DNA of 64,000 nucleotides from Streptomyces drozdowiczii. Its GTDB lineage: Bacteria; Actinomycetota; Actinomycetes; Streptomycetales; Streptomycetaceae. The position numbers were made by a program, and so were the translations under genes. Of the stretch, positions 1-9,367 are shown in pieces. Position 1 is the stretch's first letter. Each line of letters begins with the position of its first letter. The DNA lies in assembly GCF_026167665.1 (NCBI RefSeq), contig NZ_CP098740.1, forward strand, positions 806,001 to 870,000. Direction: 5' to 3'. The notes under the pieces were generated by a model. That model ran no database searches and had not been told where the DNA came from. It was given only the letters and a program-made list of their open reading frames with translations.

Positions 1-155
1 CCGGCGGACTCGGTGAAGTCGGCGGTGTAGGTGGTGCCGCCGCCGATGAAGGGGAGCGAGTCGGCCCGGTAGGCGCCGAATCCGATCAGGGCGAGCAGGA
101 GCAGGCCCACGATGCCGACGGCGACGGGGTTGCGGTGGCGTATCGGCTTGATCAT
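1..155 (-). CDS. Mce family protein, N-terminal fragment (third mce gene of the operon)
   Basis: Only the first 51 codons lie in the window; the gene runs off the left edge. The translation begins MIKPIRHRNPVAVGIVG, with a short basic N-terminus and one membrane helix (about residues 12-27), followed by the start of an Mce/MlaD domain (GGTTYTADFTESAG). The ATG at 155 overlaps the stop of the preceding mce gene as ATGA, so translation is probably coupled. Mce proteins of actinobacteria are anchored in the membrane and form the extracytoplasmic channel that passes lipids or sterols to YrbE permeases. The position after two other Mce proteins supports this role; the substrate cannot be told from sequence. 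Confidence 0.88.
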   Translation of the reverse strand, partial: MIKPIRHRNPVAVGIVGLLLLALIGFGAYRADSLPFIGGGTTYTADFTESA

Positions 156-1183
156 GACAGGCACCTCGGCTGGGTGATCTCGATGCCGGTCGGCGGGGTG
201 CTGCCGTCGCTCGTCGTCACGCCGCTGACCCTGGCCTCGCAGAGGTAGAGGTTGAGCCAGGAGCCGTACGAGGTGAGGCGGCTGATGGCCGCCATCTTGG
301 CCGGGGTCTTCTCGAGGAAGTTCTCGATCTTCGGGGTGTTGTCGGCCAGGTTCCCGGAGAGACGGCCGAGCTGCTTGATGTCGTCCTTGAGGGGTTTGCG
401 GCCGTCCTCGAAGAGGTCCGCGGTGACCGTGGTGAGCGCGCCCATCGCGGTGACGGCCTCACCGAGGGGCTTGCGGTCGCCCGCGAAGCCGGTGACGAGG
501 GCCTGGAGGGTGTCGACCAGGTCGTTGAAGCCGGCTTCCCGGTCGTTGACGGTCTTCAGGACCGAGTTGAGGTTCTTGATCACCTCACCGATCACCTTGT
601 CCTTGGCGGCGACCGTGCCGGTCAGCGAGCCGACGTGCTGGAGGATCGAGTCGACGGTGCCGCCCTCGCCCTGGAGCACCTGCACGATGGAGCCGGCCAG
701 CTCGTTGACGTCGGGCGGCGAGAGCCCTTCGAAGAGGGGCTGGAAGCCGTTGAAGAGCTGGGTGAGGTCGAGCGCCGGGGTGGTCCGCGACAGCGGGATG
801 GTGGAGCCCGGGGCGAAGCTCTCGCCGACGGGGCCCGCGCCCTGGTCCAGGTCGATGTAGCGCTGGCCGACCATGTTGAGGTACTTGATCGACGCGGTCA
901 CGGAGGCCGGCAGCTTCTTGCTCTTGCGGACGCTGAAGCGGACCTCGGCGACCCGGCGGTCCGCGACCTTCACGGACTCGACCTGGCCGACCTTGACGCC
1001 GGCCACGCGGACGCTGTCACCGACGATGAGCCCGGTGGCGTCGGTGAACCGGGCCTTGTACGAACGGGTCTCGCCCACACCGGTGTTGGCGATGGACAGG
1101 GCCAGGACCGTGGTGGCCAGGCTCGTCACCACGATGAAGACGATCGATTTCGCGAGCGGTCCCGCGAGGGAGCGGCGCTTCAC
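152..1183 (-). CDS. Mce family protein (second mce gene)
   Basis: The 343-residue product starts at GTG 1183, which overlaps the upstream stop (GTGA); an upstream in-frame ATG at 1237 would extend it into the previous gene without need. Residues 9-30 form one membrane helix (SIVFIVVTSLATTVLALSIA). An MlaD/Mce domain follows (SYKARFTDATGLIVGDSVRV, then AGVKVGQVESVKV), and then a long alpha-helical Mce C-terminal region with helical periodicity (VGSLTGTVAAKDKVIGEVI). The C-terminus carries two cysteines (YLCEARV, QPRCLS). The protein is expected to be membrane-anchored with the bulk outside the cell, acting with the YrbE permeases and ATPase encoded upstream. Substrate unknown. Confidence 0.93.
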   Translation of the reverse strand: MKRRSLAGPLAKSIVFIVVTSLATTVLALSIANTGVGETRSYKARFTDATGLIVGDSVRVAGVKVGQVESVKVADRRVAEVRFSVRKSKKLPASVTASIKYLNMVGQRYIDLDQGAGPVGESFAPGSTIPLSRTTPALDLTQLFNGFQPLFEGLSPPDVNELAGSIVQVLQGEGGTVDSILQHVGSLTGTVAAKDKVIGEVIKNLNSVLKTVNDREAGFNDLVDTLQALVTGFAGDRKPLGEAVTAMGALTTVTADLFEDGRKPLKDDIKQLGRLSGNLADNTPKIENFLEKTPAKMAAISRLTSYGSWLNLYLCEARVSGVTTSDGSTPPTGIEITQPRCLS

Positions 1184-2484
1184 TTGAGCTTCACCTCCAC
1201 ACCGCGGAAGGCCGGGCCGATGAGCACGCTGCTCCACTCGGGCAGGGCCTGCGGCCGGACTTTCAGGGAGGGAGCCACCAGCTCGTTGACGAGCCGGCTC
1301 TCCTGCGGCGAGTTGGGCATGCCCAGCGACGGGTCGGCCGCCGGGACCTCGACCGGCGTGGCCGGGTCCGGGTCGGCCGGGGCGGTGTCGGCGGCGGTCC
1401 TGGCGTCGGCAGTGGGCACGGTCTGGCCGACGTAGGGGATGGAGTAGCAGTGCGGTCCGCCGGTGGCGTTGTACACCGGGGTGTCCTGGCCGGCGACGTA
1501 CTTCCCCTTGGAGGGAACGGTCTTGAGCGTGACGTGCAGGCCCGGCTGGTCGGTGCCCTTGCCGAGCGCCTTGTCCATGGCCGGGACGAAGTTGGCCACG
1601 GTGCGCAGGGTGCAGGGGAACTCCGAGGAGTACTTCGCCAGGGTCTCCAGGGTGGGCCTGCCGCTGGCGGCGAGCCGGATGAGGTTGTCCTTATTCCGCT
1701 GGAGGAAGGCGGTGACGTCGCGGGCGGACGCGGTGGTGGAGCCGTACACGTTGGCGAGGTTCGCCTGCTGTTCGGCGAGGGTGCCGCTGGTGGTGGTGAA
1801 GTCGGTGAGGGCGTCCAGGACGTCGGGGGCGGAGTCCGCGTAGAGCCGGCTCACCTTGACGAGTTCCTTGATGTCCTCGTTGAGCGTGGGGAGTTGGGGG
1901 TTGAACCTCTGGAGGTGGGCGTCCAGCTTCACGAGGGTGTCGCCCAGCTTCTCGCCCCGGCCCTCCAGTGCGGTGGAGACCGCGTTGAGGGTGGCGGACA
2001 GCTTCTCCGGCTTCACGGCGGTGAGCAGCGGCAGGACGTTGTCGAGGACCTCTTCCAGCTCGATGGCGTTGCTGGAGCGGTCCTGCGGGATGACGTCGCC
2101 GGCGCCGAGGGTCTTCGTGGAGGGCACGGGGGGCGGTACGAGGGCGACGAACCGTTCTCCGAAGAGGGTGGTGGGCAGCATCTGGGCGGTGACGTCGGCC
2201 GGGATGCGGTCGAGCTTGTCGGGCTTGATCGCGAGGGTGAGCCGGGCCCCTTCGCCGTCGGCCGAGATGTTCCGGACCTGGCCGACGACGACGCCGCGCA
2301 GCTTCACATCGGCGTTCTCGTGCATCTCGTTGCCGACGCTCGATGTGCGTACGGTGACGGTGGCGTCGTGCGTGAAGTCCTTCTCGTACACCGAGACCGA
2401 GACCCAGATGAGGACGGCGGGCACGAGGAAGAGGGCGACCCCGGCGGTTCTGCGGGTGGTGGTCCGGATGGCGCGGGATGTCAT
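1180..2484 (-). CDS. Mce family protein (first mce gene)
   Basis: The 434-residue protein has an N-terminal membrane helix (about residues 15-31, AGVALFLVPAVLIWVSV) and an MlaD/Mce domain around residues 38-115 (ATVTVRTSSVGNEMHENADV, KLRGVVVGQV, TTLFGERFVALVPP). A long helical Mce region follows, ending in a proline/alanine-rich tail. Its ATG shares one base with the stop of the permease gene (TGATG). It is the first Mce component after the two permeases, the usual order in actinobacterial mce operons. The disordered C-terminal tail (about residues 360-400, rich in Ala, Pro and Asp) resembles the surface-exposed tails of such proteins. Role: extracytoplasmic lipid-binding subunit of the importer. 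Confidence 0.93.
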   Translation of the reverse strand: MTSRAIRTTTRRTAGVALFLVPAVLIWVSVSVYEKDFTHDATVTVRTSSVGNEMHENADVKLRGVVVGQVRNISADGEGARLTLAIKPDKLDRIPADVTAQMLPTTLFGERFVALVPPPVPSTKTLGAGDVIPQDRSSNAIELEEVLDNVLPLLTAVKPEKLSATLNAVSTALEGRGEKLGDTLVKLDAHLQRFNPQLPTLNEDIKELVKVSRLYADSAPDVLDALTDFTTTSGTLAEQQANLANVYGSTTASARDVTAFLQRNKDNLIRLAASGRPTLETLAKYSSEFPCTLRTVANFVPAMDKALGKGTDQPGLHVTLKTVPSKGKYVAGQDTPVYNATGGPHCYSIPYVGQTVPTADARTAADTAPADPDPATPVEVPAADPSLGMPNSPQESRLVNELVAPSLKVRPQALPEWSSVLIGPAFRGVEVKLK

Positions 2485-3287
2485 CAGCCGGCCACCTTCA
2501 CCGTCGTCGTGGCGCCCCAGATGGCGAGCGAGAGGAAGAAGTCGGTGACGCTGATGAGCACGATCGCGTTCCGCACGGACCGGCCGACGGCCACCCCGAC
2601 CCCGGCGGGCCCGCCGGTGGCGTGGAAGCCGTAGTAGCAGTGGGCGAGGATCACCATCACGCTGAAGATCAGCACCTTGAGCACCGACAGGAGCACGTCC
2701 GCCGGGGACAGGAAGAGATTGAAGTAGTGGTCGTAGGTGCCCGCGGACTGCCCGTTGAACAGGACGGTGACGTACCGCGAGGCGACGTACGAGGAGAGCA
2801 GCCCGATCGCGTACAGCGGGATGATCGCGACGACCCCGGCGATGATGCGCGTGGTGACGAGGTAGGGCATCGAGCGCACGCCCATCGATTCGAGGCCGTC
2901 GACCTCCTCGTTGATGCGCATGGCGCCGAGCTGTGCGGTGAAGCCGGCGCCGACGGTCGCGGAGAGGGCGAGTCCGGCGACGAGCGGGGCGATCTCGCGG
3001 GTGTTGAAGTACGCGGAGATGAAGCCGGTGAACGCGGCGGTGCCGATCTGGTTGAGGGCCGCGTACCCCTGGAGTCCGACGACCGTGCCGGTGGCCAGGG
3101 TCATCGCGATCATCACGCCGATGGTGCCGCCGACGACCCCGAGGCCGCCGCTGCCGAAGGCGACCTCGGCCAGGAGGCGCTGGACCTCCTTGAGGTAGCG
3201 GCGCAGGGTGCGCGGAATCCAGATCAGTGCCCTGATGTAGAAGGTGAGTTGGTCACCGGATCTGTCGAGCCAGCCGAGCATTGACAT
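2484..3287 (-). CDS. YrbE/MlaE-type ABC permease (second permease of mce system)
   Basis: The 267-residue protein is an MlaE/YrbE family permease. It has several membrane segments, including GVVGGTIGVMIAMTLATGTV near residue 50 and IIAGVVAIIPLYAIGLLSSY near residue 150. The conserved coupling region INEEVDGLESMGVRSMPYLV is clear (the EExxALExMGV-like signature of MlaE). It sits 3 bases downstream of the first permease gene and overlaps the first mce gene by one base. With the other permease it should form the inner-membrane core of the Mce lipid importer. The family length (about 260-290) is normal and no defect is visible. Confidence 0.95.
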   Translation of the reverse strand: MSMLGWLDRSGDQLTFYIRALIWIPRTLRRYLKEVQRLLAEVAFGSGGLGVVGGTIGVMIAMTLATGTVVGLQGYAALNQIGTAAFTGFISAYFNTREIAPLVAGLALSATVGAGFTAQLGAMRINEEVDGLESMGVRSMPYLVTTRIIAGVVAIIPLYAIGLLSSYVASRYVTVLFNGQSAGTYDHYFNLFLSPADVLLSVLKVLIFSVMVILAHCYYGFHATGGPAGVGVAVGRSVRNAIVLISVTDFFLSLAIWGATTTVKVAG

Positions 3288-3290
3288 GGG

Positions 3291-4151
3291 TCAGCTCCCC
3301 TTCGCGGGGACGATCTGGAGGTAGATCGCCGTGAGGACCATGTTCACGAAGAACAGCAGCATGAAGGTGATGACGACGGACTGGTTGACCGCGTCGCCCA
3401 CGCCCTTCGGGCCGCCGCGCGGGTTGAGGCCGCGGTAGGCGGCGACGATGCCCGCGATGAAGCCGAAGATCAGCGCCTTGACCTCGCTGACGTAGAGGTC
3501 GGGCAGCTGGGCGAGGGCGGAGAAGCTGGAGAGGTAGGCGCCCGGGGTGCCGTGCTGGAGGATCACGTTGAAGAAGTAGCCGCCGAGGGTGCCGACGACC
3601 GAGACGAGGCCGTTGAGCAGGACGGCGACGAGCATGGTGGCGAGCACGCGCGGGACCACCAGGCGCTGCACGGGCGAGACGCCCATGACCTCCATGGCGT
3701 CCAGCTCCTCGCGGATCTTCCGCGAGCCGAGGTCGGCGCAGATCGCGGAGCCGGCGGCCCCGGAGACCAGCAGGGCCACGATGATCGGGCTGGCCTGCTG
3801 GATGACGGCGAGGACGCTGGCGCCACCGGTGAAGGACTGGGCACCGAGCTGCTGGGTCAGCGAGCCGACCTGGAGGGCGATGACCGCGCCGAACGGGATG
3901 GAGACCAGGGCGGCGGGCAGGATGGTCACGCTGGCGACGAACCAGAACTGCTCGATGAACTCCCGCACCTGGAAAGGGCGTCGGAAGGTCTCCCGGGTCA
4001 CGGTCCCGGCCAGCGCGAACAGCCGTCCGGTCTCGCGCAGGGGCGCGGCGAGCCTGCTGGGGCGCGGGGCCTGCGGCGCCTTCGCGGGCTCCGGGGCGCG
4101 GTCCACCGGCTCCGGTTCACCGGGGGGCCGTACGGGCATGGGGGCGGTCAC
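3291..4151 (-). CDS. YrbE/MlaE-type ABC permease (first permease of mce system)
   Basis: The 286-residue MlaE/YrbE permease has a proline-rich cytoplasmic N-terminus (about 35 residues: MPVRPPGEPEPV, APEPAKAPQAPRP) before the conserved core. Recognisable family features include the segment FVASVTILPAALVSIPFGAV, the signature REELDAMEVMGVSPVQRLVV, and the C-terminal NMVLTAIYLQIVPAKGS. The start ATG at 4151 overlaps the end of the ATPase gene by ATGA, indicating translational coupling. It pairs with the next permease to form the transmembrane channel of the Mce system. Confidence 0.95.
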   Translation of the reverse strand: MTAPMPVRPPGEPEPVDRAPEPAKAPQAPRPSRLAAPLRETGRLFALAGTVTRETFRRPFQVREFIEQFWFVASVTILPAALVSIPFGAVIALQVGSLTQQLGAQSFTGGASVLAVIQQASPIIVALLVSGAAGSAICADLGSRKIREELDAMEVMGVSPVQRLVVPRVLATMLVAVLLNGLVSVVGTLGGYFFNVILQHGTPGAYLSSFSALAQLPDLYVSEVKALIFGFIAGIVAAYRGLNPRGGPKGVGDAVNQSVVITFMLLFFVNMVLTAIYLQIVPAKGS

Positions 4152-5143
4152 CGGCGTCCACCGCCCACGACGGGGCTGTAGCTGTTCAGGATGGCGGTAC
4201 GGGCCGCCTCCGGCAGCTCGCCCAGCATCGACATGACGCGTTCCCGGCGGCGGAGGGCGCCCTGGCGCACCGGCAGGCCGGGCGACGGCTCCAGCTGGGG
4301 GACGACGGTGCGCGGGGCGTTGGCCGAGCTGATGCCCTGGCTGTAGCCGTTCAGCTCCTCGGCGGCGAGGGTGGCGGCGTCCTTCTCCTCGGACATGCCG
4401 ATGGGCCCCTCGCAGCGGCCGGCGAGGAACTGGTTGACGACGGGCAGGTCGCTGGTGAGCAGCACCTCGCGCGGCCCGAAGGTGACGAGGTTGCGGCAGA
4501 ACAGCATCCCCATGTTGTCCGGCACGGTGGAGGCGATGTCGAGGTTGTGGGTGACGATGAGCATCGTCGCGTCGATCTGCGCGTTGAGGTCGACGAGGAG
4601 CTGGGAGATGTACGCGGTGCGGACCGGGTCGAGCCCGGAGTCGGGTTCGTCGCAGAGGATGATCTGCGGGTCGAGGACGAGGGCCCGCGCCAGGCCGGCG
4701 CGCTTGCGCATGCCGCCGGATATCTCACCGGGAAGCTTGTTCTCCGCGCCCAGGAGGCCCACGACGTCGATCCGCTCCATGACGATGCGGCGGATCTCGG
4801 ATTCCTTCTTGCGGGTGTGCTCCCGGAGCGGGAACGCGATGTTGTCGAAAAGCGACATGGACCCGAAAAGGGCGCCGTCCTGGAACATGAGACCGAAGAG
4901 CTTGCGCGTCTCCATGATGTCCCGCTCGGAGCCGTTCACCATGTCGACGCCATTGACGAGAACGCGCCCGCGTTCGGGTTTGAGGAGGCCGATGATGGAT
5001 TTGAGGAACACCGTCTTTCCCGTCCCGGACGGGCCGAGCATGACACTGACCTCGCCTGCGGGAAGCGTGAGCGACACATCCTGCCAGATGTTCTGCTTGC
5101 CGAAAGACTTGGTGAGCCCCTCGACCACTACTTCGATTCCCAT
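4148..5143 (-). CDS. ABC transporter ATP-binding protein of the mce operon (MlaF/Mkl type)
   Basis: The 331-residue ATPase shows Walker A GPSGTGKT (residues 37-44), the ABC signature SGGMRKR, Walker B IILCDEPDSGLDP and the H-loop THN. The DSGLDP variant (Asp-Ser in place of the usual Glu-Pro) is typical of the MlaF/Mkl family. A C-terminal extension of about 85 residues after the core (from SEEKDAATLAAEEL) is usual in actinobacterial mce ATPases. The start is supported by AGGAGGTGGG directly before ATG. It is the first gene of the operon and powers lipid import through the two YrbE permeases. In many actinobacteria one such ATPase serves several Mce systems; here it is encoded with one. Confidence 0.95.
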   Translation of the reverse strand: MGIEVVVEGLTKSFGKQNIWQDVSLTLPAGEVSVMLGPSGTGKTVFLKSIIGLLKPERGRVLVNGVDMVNGSERDIMETRKLFGLMFQDGALFGSMSLFDNIAFPLREHTRKKESEIRRIVMERIDVVGLLGAENKLPGEISGGMRKRAGLARALVLDPQIILCDEPDSGLDPVRTAYISQLLVDLNAQIDATMLIVTHNLDIASTVPDNMGMLFCRNLVTFGPREVLLTSDLPVVNQFLAGRCEGPIGMSEEKDAATLAAEELNGYSQGISSANAPRTVVPQLEPSPGLPVRQGALRRRERVMSMLGELPEAARTAILNSYSPVVGGGRR

Positions 5144-5912
5144 CCCACCTCCTGCATGCGCTCACGAAGTGACAGAAGTGCGCCGAAGGGCGCACGTTAA
5201 GTTCACCGGCACCGCCAGGACAAGCCCTTGAGCAGCCCATTCGCAAAGATCCGGACCGTTTGTCATCGGTTGACAAATTCCGGTTCCGATCTTGTGAAGT
5301 ACTGCGTACTGCCGTCCGTCGGTGCAGGCCGGAACCCCGCGGCCCAGGGGGCCGGATATGCGTCCGGGCCCCTGCCGACGGGTGAGCAATCTCCGGACGC
5401 GCCGGAGGAGTTGCTGACGGAGGTGACGCTACGGGTGGGTAACCTGGGCCGCAATACCAGGTCATCAAGTTTTCGCGCGAGAGCGCGAAGGGGGTGATTC
5501 TTTCTCATCGACTGAGCAGAGCGGCCGGAAAAACTGTCGCCGAGTGACAAGTTCCGGGGCCGGACGGCGGGTCCCGTACGCCGCACAGCGCCTCGAGAAG
5601 CGCTCGGGACCGGCTCGAATACACAAGTGGCAGGCGGCATTCCGCATATCTGGCCGGCCGGAGTCGTGGCGGCGCCCGCGAGGGCCTGCGCACGAAGTGA
5701 CAAGAAGGCCGGATCCCGTACTCATCCCTGACGGATATGTGCGCCCCGTCCATAGATTCTCATACGACGGGATTGTGTCCCGGTGTTTCCCGCCAGTAAC
5801 CTCACGGCTCGGTGAATGGGATTTCGTATCGGCCCCGTCCGACGCCGTCCCGGCACCCGCATTCCGCATTCCGTGCTCAATTCGCTGCGCACATCGGAAA
5901 CAAGGGGAAGAC
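5144..5912. promoter_or_regulatory. Divergent intergenic region between mce operon and a secreted-protein gene
   Basis: This 769-base stretch is less GC-rich than the genes and contains no convincing gene. It must hold the mce promoter (minus strand) and the promoter of the secreted-protein gene at 5913 (plus strand). Two repeat pairs stand out. CACGAAGTGACA occurs at 5163-5174 and 5691-5702, near the two ends. TGACAARTTCCGG occurs at 5271-5283 and 5545-5557; the first copy is preceded by T, giving a TTGACA -35-like hexamer. A further motif at 5424-5442 is listed separately. These are candidate sites for the cluster regulator; no binding is demonstrated. Confidence 0.5.
5424..5442. promoter_or_regulatory. 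Shared 19-base motif, copy 1 (upstream of mce operon)
   Basis: The sequence TGACGCTACGGGTGGGTAA lies 281 bases upstream of the mce ATPase start. It matches the copy at 9349-9367 at 17 of 19 positions, and both are followed within about ten bases by CCGCAA. Sharing of such a long string between two non-coding regions of one gene neighbourhood suggests a common control site. The mce operon and the secreted protein at 8588-9205 both read away from it on the minus strand. Confidence 0.5.
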
Positions 5913-6845
5913 ATGAGAACCTCGAACCGGGTACGTGTGGGGCTGTTGGCCTCCTTCACCGCTCTCGCCGCCGTCGCCTCCATCGGGTCGGCCACCGCCG
6001 CCACCCAGCTGAACGGCGACTGGGCACCCTTCAGCCGCTGCCCGGTGGACGACCCGGCCATGCTGGCGGCGGACGGGGCGACGGACATCGCCATCTGCGT
6101 CACCTCGCACTCGGCGAGCGGCTCCATCAAGCTGGGCAACACCGTGGTGCCGGTCGGCGCCAGCGACCTCCAGATCGGCGTGGTCAACCACCCGGGCGCC
6201 GTCTCGACCGTGGTCTCCCCGAAGGGGGGAGCGCTCGTCGCGGACTCCGCGAAGGTGCCGGGCGGCCTGCTCGGCCTGATGTGCCCCAGCGACGTCCCCG
6301 TGATCACGGGGATCTGCAACACGCTCACCGACGTCAAGCTGAACCGGGTGACGGCGACCATCGAGTCGGTCAACACCCCGACCGGCTTCCAGCTCCTGGC
6401 GGGCGCGACCACCGGCAAGCCGATCATCACCCTCCCGGTCCGCATCCACCTGGAGAACCCGCTCCTGGGCGACAAGTGCTACATCGGCTCCTCCTCGGAC
6501 CCGATCCTGCTGAAGCCGCAGAACCTGACCCAGCCGGCCGTCACCAGCGAGAACTTCGCCGGCGACGGGACCCCGGACCCGAACGGCCCGATGAGCCGGC
6601 TCAGCCTCCAGGGCGCCACCCAGACCGACACGACGTACGCGGTCCCCGGCACCAACGGCTGCGGCCTGCTCGGCTCGTTGAACTGGGCGGTCAACCTGAA
6701 GACGGGGCTGCCGTCGGCCGCGGGCAAGAACAGCGTCACGCTGGACAACGCGCAGACCGACGTGGCGGCGATGAGCGCCCCGGGCGACATCGCCCCGAAC
6801 GCGGGCAAGGTCATGTCGCAGTACTGGCACTCGGCGGTGCGGTAA
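5913..6845 (+). CDS. Secreted protein of unknown function next to mce operon
   Basis: The 310-residue product starts at ATG 5913, preceded by AAGGGGAAG. A Sec signal peptide covers about residues 1-30 (RTSNRVRVGLLASFTALAAV, cleavage near ATAA-TQ). The mature part is rich in beta-forming stretches and has paired cysteines (SRCPVDDPA, IAICVTS, LMCPSDVP, TGICNTL, DKCYIGS, NGCGLLG), suggesting disulfides in an exported beta-rich fold. I do not recognise a characterised family. It is divergent from the mce operon, and two other exported proteins follow, so a role in lipid capture or presentation to the Mce system is a reasonable inference. The frame stays open upstream to 5544, but that part lacks a ribosome site and would bury the signal peptide. 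Confidence 0.85.
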   Translation: MRTSNRVRVGLLASFTALAAVASIGSATAATQLNGDWAPFSRCPVDDPAMLAADGATDIAICVTSHSASGSIKLGNTVVPVGASDLQIGVVNHPGAVSTVVSPKGGALVADSAKVPGGLLGLMCPSDVPVITGICNTLTDVKLNRVTATIESVNTPTGFQLLAGATTGKPIITLPVRIHLENPLLGDKCYIGSSSDPILLKPQNLTQPAVTSENFAGDGTPDPNGPMSRLSLQGATQTDTTYAVPGTNGCGLLGSLNWAVNLKTGLPSAAGKNSVTLDNAQTDVAAMSAPGDIAPNAGKVMSQYWHSAVR

Positions 6846-6865
6846 CCGTCCTCGCGTCCGGAGCC

Positions 6866-6902
6866 CGAAGGGGCCACCTCCCTCGCGGAGGTGGCCCCTT
6901 CG
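6866..6902. terminator. Strong stem-loop terminator between convergent genes
   Basis: A perfect 16-bp stem (arms CGAAGGGGCCACCTCC and its complement) encloses the loop CTCGC. It lies 20 bases after the stop of the secreted-protein gene and 22 bases before the stop codon of the convergent DUF6801-like gene, so it can serve both directions. Confidence 0.88.
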
Positions 6903-6924
6903 GCGTGTGCCGGACGGGCGGGGG

Positions 6925-8451
6925 TTACGACTTGGGCTTCGTGCCGGGCAGTTCCGCCGGCGGGGGCGGGCAATAGGAGCTCTCGGGGAAGCTGGGGATG
7001 CAGGTCGGCCCCTGGTTCATGAAGATCCGGTTCCCGGGCCCCGAGATCGCGGCAGTGAAGAGCGGATCCAGATCTTCGCCGTCCGTGCCGCAACCGCTGA
7101 AGGGCGGGATGGTGACCTCACCGTCCAAACGGCCGCCCAGGGCCACGTTGATATACGCCGACCCGCCGTTCAGCACGACCTTGAACGGCTTTTCCGTCCT
7201 GCAGTTGCTCCCCACATCCAACGGTGTGCCGTTCACCTTGACATCGTGCAGGCGCAGGGACTGTTTGAAGTAGACCGTGGAGAACTGAGTGTGGGGACCG
7301 TAACCGATGTTGCCTGTGGAGATGGTCATGGGGCCGGTCTCGAAGGACACTTTCGCCGTCACCGGCTGGAAGCCGAAGGTGAGGAAGGTGGATTCCGCGT
7401 CCGGAAGTTTGATGTTCGCAAGGTTGTCGATCCGGAGATAGTATCCGTTGCCGTCCGGGTCGTCCGGATCAGCCGCCTGGCGGCTTGATATGACCTTCGT
7501 CGACAGGACCGCGACGAGCGCCGGGTGACCGGGATCATTGACGATCATGGCACCGTTCAGCTTCTGCACGTTGGCGAGACCCAGCGCGTTGGCACACATG
7601 AAGACACCCGGGAGGGTTGTCTGGGCGACGGGGCCGCCCGGCGGGGGTTGTGGTGCCTCGCTCGCGTCCAGTTCTCCCTCCGGCGGTTCGACAGGACAGA
7701 ACTCGGGGCCCTCGTCGCCCTCGGCTTCCGCCGGCTCCACCGAGATCTCCTTCTCCTCCGCCCGGCCGGAGCCATGCGCCGGAGGGGTGGGCGTCCCGGG
7801 GGTGCCCGACGGCTCGGCACTGGTGCCGTCCGTCACACGCGTGGTCGCGAGGTGTCCGTTCTCGCCCTCCTTCAACCGGCACGTCACCGCGGTCAGAGGC
7901 GGCGCGGTCCTGTCGGGCTCCGTCGTGGCGGACCGCAGCTCGATCGTCAGCTCCTCGACGGAGAAATCGACGTCACCCGCGGAACTCAGCGTCACGTAGG
8001 GGACCTCACCGGAGTGGACGAGCGCTACGTCACCGTCGACGGAAAGGGGGGTACTCGGCGCGTTCAGCTCCCAGGGGGCCACGGTCGACTCGCCGTTCTG
8101 GGCGACTTTCACCTTGAGCGCCGCCCGGCTCACGACCGCCTCGGTGCCTTCCGGCAGCAGCCCCGCGAGGTCTGCCCGCGAGAGGGTGACGGTGAGCGTC
8201 GCGGGTCCGGGCTGTACCGGACGGCCGACCTCACCGGTCGCCGGGACGTCCACCGAGACGCCGACCGCTGCCGCAACGGTGCTCGTGTCGCCGTCCTCTG
8301 CTCCGCAGACCGCGGCGAAGCCGTCCGGTCCCGGGCTCTCATCAGCGGCCGAACCTCCGCCGGACAACAAGCCGGCGAGGAGGGCGAGACCGGCGACGGA
8401 GGCGACCCTCACGGAACGCCCCGCACGGGTCGCGTGAATCAGAGTGTGCAT
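6925..8451 (-). CDS. Secreted DUF6801-like protein
   Basis: The start is placed at ATG 8451 (GGAGG 11 bases upstream) to give 508 residues; an earlier in-frame ATG at 8490 is possible. A Sec signal peptide is clear (VASVAGLALLAGLLSGGGSA). Residues about 45-210 match the DUF6801 pattern: DVPATGEVGRPVQPG, the SRAALKVKV region, and the closing VTCRLKEG with ATTRV. A Pro/Glu-rich linker follows (about 215-290). The second beta-rich domain has conserved elements LRLHDVKVNGTPLDVG, SNCRT and TIPPFSGCG. The function is unknown. Exported multi-domain proteins of this kind recur near actinobacterial mce clusters, and the two neighbours are also exported. It may be expressed with the gene at 8588-9205 by readthrough. 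Confidence 0.82.
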   Translation of the reverse strand: MHTLIHATRAGRSVRVASVAGLALLAGLLSGGGSAADESPGPDGFAAVCGAEDGDTSTVAAAVGVSVDVPATGEVGRPVQPGPATLTVTLSRADLAGLLPEGTEAVVSRAALKVKVAQNGESTVAPWELNAPSTPLSVDGDVALVHSGEVPYVTLSSAGDVDFSVEELTIELRSATTEPDRTAPPLTAVTCRLKEGENGHLATTRVTDGTSAEPSGTPGTPTPPAHGSGRAEEKEISVEPAEAEGDEGPEFCPVEPPEGELDASEAPQPPPGGPVAQTTLPGVFMCANALGLANVQKLNGAMIVNDPGHPALVAVLSTKVISSRQAADPDDPDGNGYYLRIDNLANIKLPDAESTFLTFGFQPVTAKVSFETGPMTISTGNIGYGPHTQFSTVYFKQSLRLHDVKVNGTPLDVGSNCRTEKPFKVVLNGGSAYINVALGGRLDGEVTIPPFSGCGTDGEDLDPLFTAAISGPGNRIFMNQGPTCIPSFPESSYCPPPPAELPGTKPKS

Positions 8452-8531
8452 AACGGGCCAGTCCTCCACGGCGTGCGATGGGTCGTACAACTGCGGGAGC
8501 GCCCGCCCGCGGGCGCCGGAACCAAGAAGGC

Positions 8532-8566
8532 CGGGCCGGCCGCGAAAAGGCTTCGCGGCCGGCCCG
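8532..8566 (-). terminator. Stem-loop terminator downstream of secreted-protein gene
   Basis: A 15-bp GC-rich stem (arm CGGGCCGGCCGCGAA, loop AAGGC) starts 22 bases downstream of the stop at 8588 on the minus strand. It separates that gene from the DUF6801-like gene 82 bases further on. Confidence 0.82.
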
Positions 8567-8587
8567 TACCCGTGTGCTGCTGGAGCC

Positions 8588-9235
<648 letters not shown>

Positions 9236-9348
9236 CTACACCGGGGGCCACTTCCGGCCGGGTGAGCGGCGCTCCCGGAGTGGGGGGTCACGAGACAGGA
9301 ATGTGGCAGTCCGGCCTGACGGACTGCTCGACCTCTTGCGTTCGGCGA

Positions 9349-9367
9349 TGACGCTACGGGCGAGTAA
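9349..9367. promoter_or_regulatory. Shared 19-base motif, copy 2
   Basis: TGACGCTACGGGCGAGTAA lies 144 bases upstream of the secreted-protein start at 9205. It differs from the copy at 5424-5442 at two positions, and both copies are followed by CCGCAA. Probably a common operator or activator site for the lipid-uptake neighbourhood. Confidence 0.5.

Noticed and set aside
5544..5912. N-terminal extension of the secreted protein
   Set aside because: It would place about 120 unlike residues before a clear signal peptide; the ATG at 5913 has its own ribosome site.
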